From JBMOUD01 sp049319665 (GTDB lineage: Bacteria > Pseudomonadota > Gammaproteobacteria > Enterobacterales > Enterobacteriaceae), in NCBI RefSeq assembly GCF_049319665.1, contig NZ_JBMOUD010000011.1, forward strand, positions 62,001-126,000: a DNA stretch of 64,000 nucleotides, given 5' to 3'. Position 1 is the stretch's first letter; every line of letters begins with the position of its first letter. This document shows positions 8,506 through 17,352 of the stretch, in pieces. The notes beneath the pieces were generated by a model. That model was not told where the DNA came from. It saw only the letters and a program-made list of their open reading frames with translations, and searched no databases. The position numbers and the translations under genes were made by a program.

Positions 8506-9519
8506 ATGAAAAATATACTGATTATTCGGCGGGATAATATAGGCGATCTCGTTTGTACCATGCCGTTGATTGAAGGTGTTAAAAATGCCTTTCCTGACGC
8601 CAAGGTTTATTTATTGATTAATTCGGTCAGTAAAGACGTCGTTAAGAACAATCCCCATATAGAAAAGACATTCGTTTATAAAAAAGCGAAACATCGTGCG
8701 AAAAACCAATCTGCATTGAGTGTTTATCTTGAGCGCATCGGCATTTTCCTCAAGCTCAGACAAATTAGGTTTGATGCTGCGATTCTTGCTAATCCCGTTC
8801 CTTGTAAGTACAGCTTACGCCTTGCCAAGATGGCGGGAGTGAAAAACATTATTGGTGCGGAGTTAGATATAAAAGGGCTGAATTATGCCTTTAAGGATTC
8901 GGATTTTTCTGGGGAGCATCAAGTTGAGAGAACATTTAGCTACTTGAAGGCTATTTCACCACTGCCGATTCCGATTCCTGGGATTAAAGTTTATCCCGAT
9001 GCAGAAGAGTTATTGTTTGCTCGTCAGCAGAAAGAACGTTTATTACCCAACTGCAGTGAAATATATGGCGTGCATATTAGTAACCGACGTCCAAAAAGTC
9101 GTTGGCCTATTGAATATTATGCTGAAGTTATCAAACGAATCACCAAAGACAGCAATAAAGGTGTTTTTGTTTTCTGGTCTCCTCAAGGAACCTTAGCGCC
9201 TGATGATGTGGGCGATCAGGTGTTGGCAGAAAAAATATCCGAGTTGTGTGGTGGTCACCAGGTTGCCCTTTATCCTACGGCGTCAGTGCGTGAGCTTATC
9301 GGTGGGTTTAGCCTTTGCCGGATGATTCTATGCAGCGATGGTGGGCAGATGCATCTGGCTTCTGCCTTGGAAAAAGATACGGTGGTGTTCTTTGGTGAAA
9401 CGGATCCTGCCGCCTGGCGTCCTTGGTCCGGGAATACTCATATCTTGAAACCGGCAACCGGCGAGAGTTCGGATATTAGTGTTGATGAAGCCTGGGAAGC
9501 TATCAGTACGATGTTGTAG
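8506..9519 (+). CDS. GT9-family glycosyltransferase (heptosyltransferase-like), specific role unknown
   Basis: The N-terminal motif IIRRDNIGDLVCTMPLI corresponds to the GD(x)L catalytic region of ADP-heptose:LPS heptosyltransferases. The C-terminal half has the GT9 donor-site signature CSDGGQMHLASAL and FFGETDP. Length 337 is usual for the family. The ATG at 8506 is chosen because it follows AAGG and starts at the conserved beta-strand; an upstream GTG at 8434 would add 24 unsupported residues. It is a single plus-strand gene flanked by divergent waaA and convergent wabH-like gene, so it is probably regulated separately. It probably adds a heptose or similar sugar to the core; acceptor unknown. 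Confidence 0.85.
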   Translation: MKNILIIRRDNIGDLVCTMPLIEGVKNAFPDAKVYLLINSVSKDVVKNNPHIEKTFVYKKAKHRAKNQSALSVYLERIGIFLKLRQIRFDAAILANPVPCKYSLRLAKMAGVKNIIGAELDIKGLNYAFKDSDFSGEHQVERTFSYLKAISPLPIPIPGIKVYPDAEELLFARQQKERLLPNCSEIYGVHISNRRPKSRWPIEYYAEVIKRITKDSNKGVFVFWSPQGTLAPDDVGDQVLAEKISELCGGHQVALYPTASVRELIGGFSLCRMILCSDGGQMHLASALEKDTVVFFGETDPAAWRPWSGNTHILKPATGESSDISVDEAWEAISTML

Positions 9520-9534
9520 ACCCACAATTGGTGT

Positions 9535-9555
9535 AAGCCGGGATTATCCCGGCTT
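9535..9555. terminator. Hairpin between convergent glycosyltransferase genes
   Basis: Perfect 9-bp stem AAGCCGGGA/TCCCGGCTT in the 39-bp convergent gap. The U-tract is poor, so it may act only as an mRNA 3'-end stabiliser. Confidence 0.6.
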
Positions 9556-9558
9556 GCT

Positions 9559-10647
9559 TCAGGCGTCGATTAACGCGATATATTTCTTGCAGATATAATC
9601 TAACTGATAGATGCCTAACCGCTCTTTATTGACGATAGGCGGATGTTGATACACTTCTGCCATCTTCTGGCCAAGTGAGTGGCTATCGAGCTCTGCCAGC
9701 GCGTTTTCCATCCCCATTTTTTGCAATATTTCTACCGGTCCGCCAGGACACGCGGTGCTGACTATTGGCGTGCCGCAAATTAAGGACTCAACCAATACAT
9801 TGCCGAAGCCCTCGCTATCTGAACTGAGTACCAACAGCGATGCATGCTTAATATAGGGATAAGGGTTGGCTTGAAAGCCCTTAAATATGACTTTGTCCTC
9901 TACGCCCAATTTTTGGGCCAACGCTTTTAGCTTTTCAGTCAGGGCTTCTTTGCCTTGGCCAAGCAAAACGAGCGGCGCATTAATTTGGCTCTGTGCATAG
10001 GCTTCAATCAGGCGGTCATGACGTTTGGTTTCATGCAGTCGTCCAACGTGGACTATGTAAGCGTGCCCAGCGAGATCGCAGGGCGCGTTTGCCGCATCAA
10101 GAATCGCTTCGATATCAAAAGGGTTGTAGATAACACGGTAATTCGCTGGCTTGAGGGCGAACTGCTCGGTGATATCTTTTGCTACTGCTTCAGAGACGGC
10201 GACGATATTGCGTTTGTTGTAGACCTTTTTGATTTTGCGCTGTTTTAGCCAGCGGCTAAAGCCGGTGCGGTGTCCAAGATAAGAACTGGAAAACATACCG
10301 TGCAGACAGAACCAGACTTTTTCTTTCGGCAATACTTTGCTCAGGGAGACAATGCGGTCGGTCTTATGCAAGTTAGATAAAATGAGGTCAAACTCACCGG
10401 CAGCACGCACTGCACGGTCTAATTGTTTGGCCCGGCGCGATAGTTCGGTAATTTTTCGCCAAGGAGAGCGATCGTTATCGCTAATAACCTGATAATTCAA
10501 ACCCGCAGGTAAGTCGTAATGGCAAACATCGCGCAGTGAAAATAGCGAAACCTGCGCGCCTTGGCGCAAAAATCCTTCCGCCAGAGTTAGGACGACTTTC
10601 TCTGCTCCACCACCGGGTAAACCATCAATAATCAGTAAGATGCGCAT
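9559..10647 (-). CDS. wabH: GT4 glycosyltransferase, WabH-like (LPS outer core)
   Basis: GT4 enzyme of 362 residues. It has the acceptor-side motif IDGLPGGGAEKVVLTLAEG at residues 7-25, IVHVGRLHETKRHDRLI near residue 195 and the donor-site E-x7-E region SDSEGFGNVLVESLICG. From memory it resembles Klebsiella WabH, which adds GlcNAc to the core galacturonic acid; that is a family-level inference. The ATG at 10647 overlaps the upstream gene's stop as TAATG, which rules out a longer start inside that gene. Third gene of the waaQ-wabG-wabH unit. Confidence 0.78.
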   Translation of the reverse strand: MRILLIIDGLPGGGAEKVVLTLAEGFLRQGAQVSLFSLRDVCHYDLPAGLNYQVISDNDRSPWRKITELSRRAKQLDRAVRAAGEFDLILSNLHKTDRIVSLSKVLPKEKVWFCLHGMFSSSYLGHRTGFSRWLKQRKIKKVYNKRNIVAVSEAVAKDITEQFALKPANYRVIYNPFDIEAILDAANAPCDLAGHAYIVHVGRLHETKRHDRLIEAYAQSQINAPLVLLGQGKEALTEKLKALAQKLGVEDKVIFKGFQANPYPYIKHASLLVLSSDSEGFGNVLVESLICGTPIVSTACPGGPVEILQKMGMENALAELDSHSLGQKMAEVYQHPPIVNKERLGIYQLDYICKKYIALIDA

Positions 10648-11774
10648 TAGCCGACTAACTCCTGATAAAGTGAGATGAGTTGTGATGACAAGCGTTGTGG
10701 TGTGCAATCGAGAATTTTTTCTCGGGCTTTTAGGCCTGCATTTGAACCCACTGCGTTGTCAGGTAAGGCCATCACGGCTTGCTGTAAGGCGTTGATATCG
10801 AGAGCATCGCAAACAAAACCGTTAACACCTTGGGTGATAAATTCTGCGCCGCCGCAGGTTGGGGTGGTGATCACTGGCAGACCACAGGCCATCGCCTCCA
10901 AAATGACATTAGGGAACGGGTCATACAAGGTTGGTAACAGCAATCCATCTGCCATTTGATAAAATGGTAAGGTATTTGGCTGCATACCGAGAAAATGCAC
11001 ACGATCGCGGCAGCCTAACGTTTGGCTCAGGTCACGATAACGTTTCTCATCTTTATCTTTTCCCACCACTAATAAATGGCGAACGGTTGGTGCGATAGCC
11101 TTGATGGCGGCATCCAATCCCTTGCGCTCAAAGCCAGAACCCACATAAATCATGCAGGTTGCGCGTGCGGGAATCGAGTGTTGGTGGCGTAACTCTATTC
11201 GTTGCTCTTCGCTGACGGGATAGAATTTCTGATTATCAATGGCGTTATAAATAACTCGAATCTTGTCAGCGGGTACGCCAAATTGCTGAATAATTTCTTG
11301 TTTTACCATGTCGGCATTGCAAATTACCGCTTTTAATTCAGGGGCGGAATACATCTCTTGTTCTGCTTGCATGACATAGCGGTGATAACGGTCTTTAAAC
11401 AGATGTTTGGCTTTCCAGTTGGGTAAAATACGAGCGCGCTGTTCCAGCCAACGACGATGGACACCATCGCCAGCACGAAACAGGTCACAGCCGGGAATTC
11501 GTTCATGGCTTTGGACTAAATCGAAGTTTTCGCGTTGCCATAAAGCCCGGGCGGCGTTAGCAAAACCACGTTCGCGGCTGATACGGCCTAACTTCCATGG
11601 ATCACAAATATGAACTTTCCAGTCGGGCTTAATTTCACCCTGCCATTGGCGGGTGATAACGTTAAGTTCAAGATTTTGGTCTTCTAATGCTTCTAGCGCA
11701 CGGGAGACAAAACGTTCAGCACCGCCATCTGGGCGGTATTTTTGACGGACTAAAGCCAGTCGGAAATGTTTCAT
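10647..11774 (-). CDS. wabG: GT4 glycosyltransferase, WabG-like (LPS core)
   Basis: GT4 enzyme of 375 residues with N-terminal ALVRQKYRPDGGAERFVSRA, the central MIYVGSGFERKGLDAAIKA and the C-terminal YDPFPNVILEAMACGLPVI carrying the donor-binding E-x7-E. The start region is much closer to what I recall of Klebsiella/Serratia WabG, which adds galacturonic acid to heptose II, than to E. coli WaaG. Its start overlaps the waaQ stop as ATGA and its stop overlaps the wabH-like start, so all three are translationally coupled. Confidence 0.8.
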   Translation of the reverse strand: MKHFRLALVRQKYRPDGGAERFVSRALEALEDQNLELNVITRQWQGEIKPDWKVHICDPWKLGRISRERGFANAARALWQRENFDLVQSHERIPGCDLFRAGDGVHRRWLEQRARILPNWKAKHLFKDRYHRYVMQAEQEMYSAPELKAVICNADMVKQEIIQQFGVPADKIRVIYNAIDNQKFYPVSEEQRIELRHQHSIPARATCMIYVGSGFERKGLDAAIKAIAPTVRHLLVVGKDKDEKRYRDLSQTLGCRDRVHFLGMQPNTLPFYQMADGLLLPTLYDPFPNVILEAMACGLPVITTPTCGGAEFITQGVNGFVCDALDINALQQAVMALPDNAVGSNAGLKAREKILDCTPQRLSSQLISLYQELVG

Positions 11775-12853
11775 GATAATTGCCTTAGCGCCGCATCAAT
11801 AACCGCTTGTGCAGGGATTGCATCAAGATAGCGTTCGTCAGTGTGAGTATCGATATCATCGGGGTCCGGTAACGGGCCAAAATCACCTGCCCAGATAACT
11901 TCGCCTTTGGCTTGCCACGGCCGCCAGAACGTCAGTTTGGATGGTCCGAAAAGTGCAACTAATGGCGTCTTTAATGCAGCCGCCATGTGCATTGGCACGG
12001 AGTCGACGCCAATAAATAACGCCGCTCCGTCTATCAGTGCAGCCAACTTTCGTAATGTTAATTGTCCTGCCAATGAAGTGACATTAGCTTGTGGGCATAG
12101 CGCGGTAATACGTTCAACCATTTGTAGCTCACGCGAGTCTGGCCCCGAGGTGACAACCAGCGCATAGCCTTGCTGATGCAACGCAGTGAGTGTTTGCGCC
12201 ATTTTTTCTTCAGTCCAGCATTTGAAGAACCAGCGTGAAGTCGGTTGAATCACGATGTATTTGCCTTGCACGCCACGTTGAGTGAGCAGGCTTGCGACGG
12301 CTTGCTTGTCTTCTGGACTAAAACTCATGGTTGCTTGTGAGTTGAGCGGCGTAAGATTTAGCGGCGTCAAAATCGAGAGGTTTTGTTCAACTGTGTGCAA
12401 AGCATTGTGATTTTCAGTCGACACTAGCTGCGTATGACAAAATGGCCAAATCTTGCCCCGACGTTTAGGGAAATCAAAGCCTAAACGAATTGGTGCTCCA
12501 CTGAGTTTAGTTACAATAGCGCTGCGCCATTGGTCCGCCAGATTGATGACCACGTCATATTGGCGTTGCATCAATTGCCTGACTAACTTGATTTCGTGGC
12601 CCATATGCGCGCGAGCTCCCTGTTTTTTCCATTGGCGGTCAATGGTAAACAGTTGGTGCAATGAAGGATGGCTGGCCAGCATATCGCGGGTTTCCAGATA
12701 CATCAGCATATCGATTTCAGCATCTGGATAATGTTGAGATAGCGTATTGATGACCGGGGTTGTCAGCAACATATCACCATGATGGCGTAGCTTAATAATA
12801 AGAATACGTCGAACAGGTCTACTCATTTGCTTAGCCGAAACAGTCGTCATCAT
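11771..12853 (-). CDS. waaQ: LPS heptosyltransferase III, WaaQ-like (GT9)
   Basis: GT9 family, 360 residues. The N-terminal signature IIKLRHHGDMLLTTPVINTL and donor-site motif FIGVDSVPMHMAAAL with LFGPSKLTFWRPW are typical of WaaQ, which adds the side-branch heptose III to heptose II. It leads a three-gene unit with wabG- and wabH-like genes. Start choice is soft: ATGs at 12853, 12850 and 12826 all have weak ribosome sites. Divergent from the deacetylase gene, sharing a 181-bp promoter region. Confidence 0.85.
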   Translation of the reverse strand: MMTTVSAKQMSRPVRRILIIKLRHHGDMLLTTPVINTLSQHYPDAEIDMLMYLETRDMLASHPSLHQLFTIDRQWKKQGARAHMGHEIKLVRQLMQRQYDVVINLADQWRSAIVTKLSGAPIRLGFDFPKRRGKIWPFCHTQLVSTENHNALHTVEQNLSILTPLNLTPLNSQATMSFSPEDKQAVASLLTQRGVQGKYIVIQPTSRWFFKCWTEEKMAQTLTALHQQGYALVVTSGPDSRELQMVERITALCPQANVTSLAGQLTLRKLAALIDGAALFIGVDSVPMHMAAALKTPLVALFGPSKLTFWRPWQAKGEVIWAGDFGPLPDPDDIDTHTDERYLDAIPAQAVIDAALRQLS

Positions 12854-13034
12854 TTATCACTATCAAAGAAATTCAGACCCCGATTCTAATTGACGCCGAT
12901 GGATGTGGCTACTCTTCGAGGCCTTTCTTGCGTTGGAGGGGAAAATGTCAAAGAATAGACAACTAATTAAGTCTCACGCGGTCATATCACGGGATTTAGC
13001 GTATTAAACAGATGTTCTCTTTACAGGCATTTCT

Positions 13035-13991
13035 ATGACAAAACCGGCTTTTCTTATCACGATTGATACCGAAGGCGATAATCTTTGGCAAAATCACCAG
13101 AGTATTTCGACCGAAAATACGCGCTATTTGCCGCGTTTTCAGGCGTTGTGTGAGAAATATGGCTTCAAGCCTGTTTATCTGACCAACTACGAAATGGCCG
13201 TTGATGCCGAGTATGTTGAATTTGCCCGTGATGTTATTGCCCGGGGAACGGGTGAGGTCGGGATGCATCTGCATGCATGGAACAGCCCGCCGTTGCAGGC
13301 ATTGACCGATGATGATTGGCGTCATAAGCCGTATTTAATCGAGTATCCACGAGATCTGGTGCGCGCCAAAGTCGATCACATGACTAAATTGCTGGAAGAT
13401 GCCTTCCAGACCAAAATGCTAAGCCATCGTGCCGGACGCTGGGCGTTTAATGAATACTACGCTGAGTTACTGCTGGAATACGGCTATCAGGTGGATTGCT
13501 CTGTCACACCAAACGTCAACTGGGCTTTCTCGCCGGGTGACCCGCAAGGGCAGGGGGGAACGGATTATCGCCATTTCCCTGCGCAGGCCTATTTTATCGA
13601 TCCGAGCAACATTGCTCGTGCTGGCCACTCTTCGTTGCTGGAAGTGCCGATGAGTATCCAGCTTAAGCATTCGGCAATGATGAATGCGTTTAAACAGGGG
13701 TACGATGCGCTGCGCGGCAAAAAACGCTCGCCTTCTGCGCTGTGGCTACGTCCATCTGGCGGTAATCTGGAAAACATGAAAAAAGTTGCCTTGCGTTGTC
13801 TGGAGCAAGGGCATGATTATGTGGAATTTATGCTGCACTCTTCCGAGTTTATGCCTGGCGGCAGCCCAACATTTAAAACGGAACAGGATATTGAGCAGCT
13901 TTATCGCGATTTGGATGGTCTGTTTAGCTGGTTAAGTGAGCGTACTCAAGGTCTAACGTTGGCCGAATATTATCAACGGAAAGTAAAATAA
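13035..13991 (+). CDS. Polysaccharide deacetylase-like protein of the LPS core cluster (WalW/WabN type)
   Basis: 318 residues with a NodB-like deacetylase pattern: the N-terminal LITIDTEGDN supplies the metal/catalytic Asp motif, GEVGMHLHAWNSPP at about residue 74 the metal-binding histidines, and SHRAGRWAF a further conserved motif. No signal peptide is seen, so it acts in the cytosol. Near a WabH-like GlcNAc transferase, the best guess is removal of the acetyl group from core GlcNAc, the job of Klebsiella WabN. It overlaps nothing upstream; the next GT9 gene starts 1 bp after its stop, so the two are co-translated. Confidence 0.78.
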   Translation: MTKPAFLITIDTEGDNLWQNHQSISTENTRYLPRFQALCEKYGFKPVYLTNYEMAVDAEYVEFARDVIARGTGEVGMHLHAWNSPPLQALTDDDWRHKPYLIEYPRDLVRAKVDHMTKLLEDAFQTKMLSHRAGRWAFNEYYAELLLEYGYQVDCSVTPNVNWAFSPGDPQGQGGTDYRHFPAQAYFIDPSNIARAGHSSLLEVPMSIQLKHSAMMNAFKQGYDALRGKKRSPSALWLRPSGGNLENMKKVALRCLEQGHDYVEFMLHSSEFMPGGSPTFKTEQDIEQLYRDLDGLFSWLSERTQGLTLAEYYQRKVK

Positions 13992-13992
13992 G

Positions 13993-15090
13993 ATGTCGAA
14001 AAAGTGGAAGATTAAGCTTACTGATTGGTTTTTAAGACGCTATACGGCGAGATTCGGTCGCCTTCAAGATAAATCAACGTTTGACGGCAATATGCATTTT
14101 GACAATATTGTCATCTATTCCACTACGGCATTGGGGGACTTTATGTTTAACACCCCAGCGTTGCGCGCAGTACGTGAACGTTATCCTGATGCTCATATTA
14201 CGCTGGTTGTGCATAAGAAGAATCAAGAGCTGGTGGAAAACGGTCGCTATTATGACCGAGTGGTTTATTGGAACAGTAAAGTCAAAACTATGGGCGAGTT
14301 AGTCAAATCGCTACGCCAACATCAGCCTGATTTAGCGTTGATTCTGCATTCGCATTTGCCTTATGACATTATCAGCGCCGTTATGGCGGGGGCAAAATAT
14401 ATTATCCGTGATAATTATAGTTCTGGTATCAGCGGGCTTGAAGCCTGGCTGACTAACTATATTTTCCATTATTACGGCCACTTCGTGCGCCGTAAGCTGG
14501 AGTTAATTTCTATCCTTGGCTGCCGCAGCGATGACCCAAGAATGGAAGTCCCAGTTCCTTATCAACCCGGTATTAAAAGCACTGAGCATATTAGCGTTGG
14601 CTTCCAGCTTGGTGCCTCGAGCGAGTCGCGCTGCTGGCCAGTTTCTCATTATGCTAAGTTAGCCAATATGCTGGTAGCGCAATATCCTCAAGTGCGTATT
14701 GTGCTGATTGGTGGCGGATCTTCTGAAGTTGAGAAAGCCGCGCAATTTTTACAACAAATTGACCCGTCTACCGCTGCATGTGTAGATAATCAGGTTGGCA
14801 AAACTGGGCTGCAGGCATTGATTACCTTGATTGATAGCTTCCATGTATTGGTCACTGGAGATACCGGGCCATTGCATGTCGCCGTAGCATTGCAAGTTAA
14901 AACCATTAGCCTGTTCGTGACTGCTGATTCCCGGTCAACCGGGCCAATACAGGATAACGAGCTGCACCGAATCATTCAGGTTTCGCGTACGGGTTATACT
15001 ATGGACTTAGAAAAAGAAAGCCCGATGGGGGTGATTCAGCCACAGCGCATCTACGATGAAGTGGTTGACCATCTTGGCTTGAACAAGTAA
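13993..15090 (+). CDS. GT9-family glycosyltransferase, LPS core cluster
   Basis: 365 residues. After a 36-residue N-terminal extension come the GT9 motif IYSTTALGDFMFNTPALRAV and, in the second half, HISVGFQLGASSESRCWP and the donor-site VTGDTGPLHVAVAL. It starts 1 bp after the deacetylase stop and ends 18 bp from the convergent GT2 gene. By family it should transfer a heptose or hexose onto the LPS core; acceptor and linkage cannot be told from sequence. The basic N-terminus (MSKKWKIKLTDWFLRRYTARF) may dock on the membrane. Confidence 0.82.
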   Translation: MSKKWKIKLTDWFLRRYTARFGRLQDKSTFDGNMHFDNIVIYSTTALGDFMFNTPALRAVRERYPDAHITLVVHKKNQELVENGRYYDRVVYWNSKVKTMGELVKSLRQHQPDLALILHSHLPYDIISAVMAGAKYIIRDNYSSGISGLEAWLTNYIFHYYGHFVRRKLELISILGCRSDDPRMEVPVPYQPGIKSTEHISVGFQLGASSESRCWPVSHYAKLANMLVAQYPQVRIVLIGGGSSEVEKAAQFLQQIDPSTAACVDNQVGKTGLQALITLIDSFHVLVTGDTGPLHVAVALQVKTISLFVTADSRSTGPIQDNELHRIIQVSRTGYTMDLEKESPMGVIQPQRIYDEVVDHLGLNK

Positions 15091-15108
15091 TGCCAATAAT
15101 GCTGGCAG

Positions 15109-16092
15109 CTAGCGTTTCTTGAGCTGCCAGCGTATTTTTGATAGCCAGGTATCCACTTGTGGGTAGCGTAATTGCCAAACTTTCTTTGTAGGGATACTTG
15201 TTCCTTGGCAAATAGCAGCAGCGCTGCGGAAAGTCTTCAAAGTATGGCCATCGTAACGATAATAGCCATAAAGCGCTTTGGTCATACTTTTCACGTTTGC
15301 GAGACAGTTAATGATCATTAAGGCGGCAAGATTTCGTATTTGCTGATCATTTTGATGAGATATTGCAAAGCTCACCATCTTATCGATAGCAAAAAGTAAG
15401 TCGTCAATATCTTTAGGTTTGATATTACGTGTAATACTTTGGCTATTATCCCGGTAAAAATAAAAAATCTGATCCAGATGAGCAATCTTTCTGCTCTTAA
15501 AATAGATAAATGGAGTGAAGATAACATCTTCATAGCGGCGCCCTATTGGGAAGGATTCTCCCGCTAATAGGGTGTGCTTATAGACTCGGGTTGGCAGGTG
15601 CCACAATGACTTGGTAAACACGGGCGTTAGGCAGTCTAGCCCCGATTTACTAAAGTCATACTCTACGAGTTTCACCTGCTTTTGAGAGCTTGGTAGAGGA
15701 GGATGTTGGTCGAATTTTTGATAGTTGAACTCTACAATATCGTACGCTTCGTCGATAAGTATCGGACGAAGCGTGTTCAAGAAGTCAGGACTCAGCAAAT
15801 CATCCCCATCAAGAAAAGCGGTGTAGCGCCCGGTGACGTGCGCTAGCCCTACGTTTCTGGCATGAGCAACGCCGCCGTTTTTCTGTGAGATAAAGGTGAC
15901 TTGTGGCAGGTTAAGCGTTGCTAAATACTCTTTGACCAGCGTGCCTGAGCTGTCCGTTGAACCATCGTCGATAATCACGATTTCAACATCTGGTGTAACT
16001 TGATTTAATAATGAGCTCAGGGCCGCAACTATATAATCTTCATTATTATAGAAAGGCACAATAAAACTGATTAAGTAGGGGGATGAGCTCAT
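15109..16092 (-). CDS. GT2-family glycosyltransferase
   Basis: 327 residues with a GT-A fold. It has the N-terminal FIVPFYNNEDYIVAALSSLL, the nucleotide-binding VIIDDGSTDSSG near residue 40, GVAHARNVGL, and the metal-binding DxD as FLDGDDLLSPDFL near residue 95. No transmembrane segment is evident. It is the last gene of the hldD-waaF-waaC-GT4-waaL-GT2 unit, 5 bp after waaL, so it probably adds an outer-core sugar near the ligation site. Donor sugar unknown. Confidence 0.82.
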   Translation of the reverse strand: MSSSPYLISFIVPFYNNEDYIVAALSSLLNQVTPDVEIVIIDDGSTDSSGTLVKEYLATLNLPQVTFISQKNGGVAHARNVGLAHVTGRYTAFLDGDDLLSPDFLNTLRPILIDEAYDIVEFNYQKFDQHPPLPSSQKQVKLVEYDFSKSGLDCLTPVFTKSLWHLPTRVYKHTLLAGESFPIGRRYEDVIFTPFIYFKSRKIAHLDQIFYFYRDNSQSITRNIKPKDIDDLLFAIDKMVSFAISHQNDQQIRNLAALMIINCLANVKSMTKALYGYYRYDGHTLKTFRSAAAICQGTSIPTKKVWQLRYPQVDTWLSKIRWQLKKR

Positions 16093-16097
16093 ACTGA

Positions 16098-17330
16098 TTA
16101 ATCCTGCTGCTTGTTTCTATTAGCGACTGATAGCACGCTAAAAATAATGACCAGGCAAAATATAGCGGTTGCTTCAATGCTGAAGAAAACAACGTCGCTA
16201 AGCCCATAAGCAAATAAGCTGACGGTGGTGCCGAGCAACAATGGGTTACGATAAGGTCTGAGTGAAGAGATGAATAGGCCTATATAAAGTGCCAGTAAAA
16301 ACGCTACTCCCCATACGCCTTTAATTGAATAGGTTTCTAGCAGTTCATTGTGCATATGCACCGTGATATAAGGCATTACACCAACTAGGTTAGGGTCTTT
16401 AGCGACGATGGCTTTGATTTCATTGCCTCGTTGTTCCGCTGATTGCCCGAGAGGTGCCGCGTTCCCTGCTTGGATAGCCACTCTTTGCATTGAAACTCTG
16501 GACATGATTGAGTTATCAATTTGAGGCTGATCGGCCATCTTCAGGTTCGTTTCAAAATCTGCAATACGGTATTCTATTTCTGATTTGAATAAGAACCCGC
16601 AGGCAGCGAGTACAAAAGGTGCTGCAATGGCTAAGATAGCTTTATGCTTTTTGGAAATGAGATCTTTTGTCAGTAATATCGATAGTGCGACAGCAACCGG
16701 ATAAACGAGCATTGCGGCTCGAGTTCCTGTCATAATAATTGTCGAGAAAGTGAAGATAAAGCCAACGATATAAAGTGGAAGGCGATATTTTGTCCGTAGC
16801 AACAAGATGGCGTGCATCATAGCCAGGCTAATCGCTGTCATCAGATAAGAAGCCCCGGTTGCACGGTCAAAGTTCAGTTCAACACGTTCGATATGTAGAA
16901 ATAGGCCTTGATACAAACCGTAGAAATTAACAGAGAGGCCAATCATCAACGCTAGTGCAATAAACCAGTGTTTCATGTTCAGGCGCTCATTTAGCGCAAT
17001 TAATAAGATAAACGCTGTGGCGATCTGTAATTTTCCCGTCCCCATATAGGCTCGATAGATATCGATGTATTCATCGGGCTGCTTGAAGTAAGTACGCCAA
17101 AGAATCGTCGCCATTCCAACAGTAAAGAATAAAATTGGCAGAACTAAATTCTGCTTATTTTTAACGTAGAACTTTAAATTTAGACAAACCGCAATAAACG
17201 CGATGTAACTGGAAACAAAAAAAAGGTTACGTCCGGCCGATAAGCCAAAGGGTATGGTACAAAACGCGATGGCGCATCCTAGATAGATCAGATAACTGAA
17301 AGCCGGGTGTGGAGTTCTTTCTGTCGACAT
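16098..17330 (-). CDS. waaL: O-antigen ligase WaaL
   Basis: Polytopic inner-membrane protein of 410 residues with about ten to twelve hydrophobic segments and one large periplasmic loop (about 245-330). The loop ends in HNELLETYSIKGVWG from His327, which fits the ligase signature H[N/S/Q]-x9-G-x2-[G/T/Y]. TGTRAAML near residue 204 carries a conserved arginine. The family joins undecaprenyl-linked O-antigen to lipid A-core on the periplasmic face. AT-rich and flanked by glycosyltransferases, as expected for the variable part of a waa cluster. Confidence 0.87.
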   Translation of the reverse strand: MSTERTPHPAFSYLIYLGCAIAFCTIPFGLSAGRNLFFVSSYIAFIAVCLNLKFYVKNKQNLVLPILFFTVGMATILWRTYFKQPDEYIDIYRAYMGTGKLQIATAFILLIALNERLNMKHWFIALALMIGLSVNFYGLYQGLFLHIERVELNFDRATGASYLMTAISLAMMHAILLLRTKYRLPLYIVGFIFTFSTIIMTGTRAAMLVYPVAVALSILLTKDLISKKHKAILAIAAPFVLAACGFLFKSEIEYRIADFETNLKMADQPQIDNSIMSRVSMQRVAIQAGNAAPLGQSAEQRGNEIKAIVAKDPNLVGVMPYITVHMHNELLETYSIKGVWGVAFLLALYIGLFISSLRPYRNPLLLGTTVSLFAYGLSDVVFFSIEATAIFCLVIIFSVLSVANRNKQQD

Positions 17331-17352
17331 AATTCTCTGCTTATGGCTCTAA

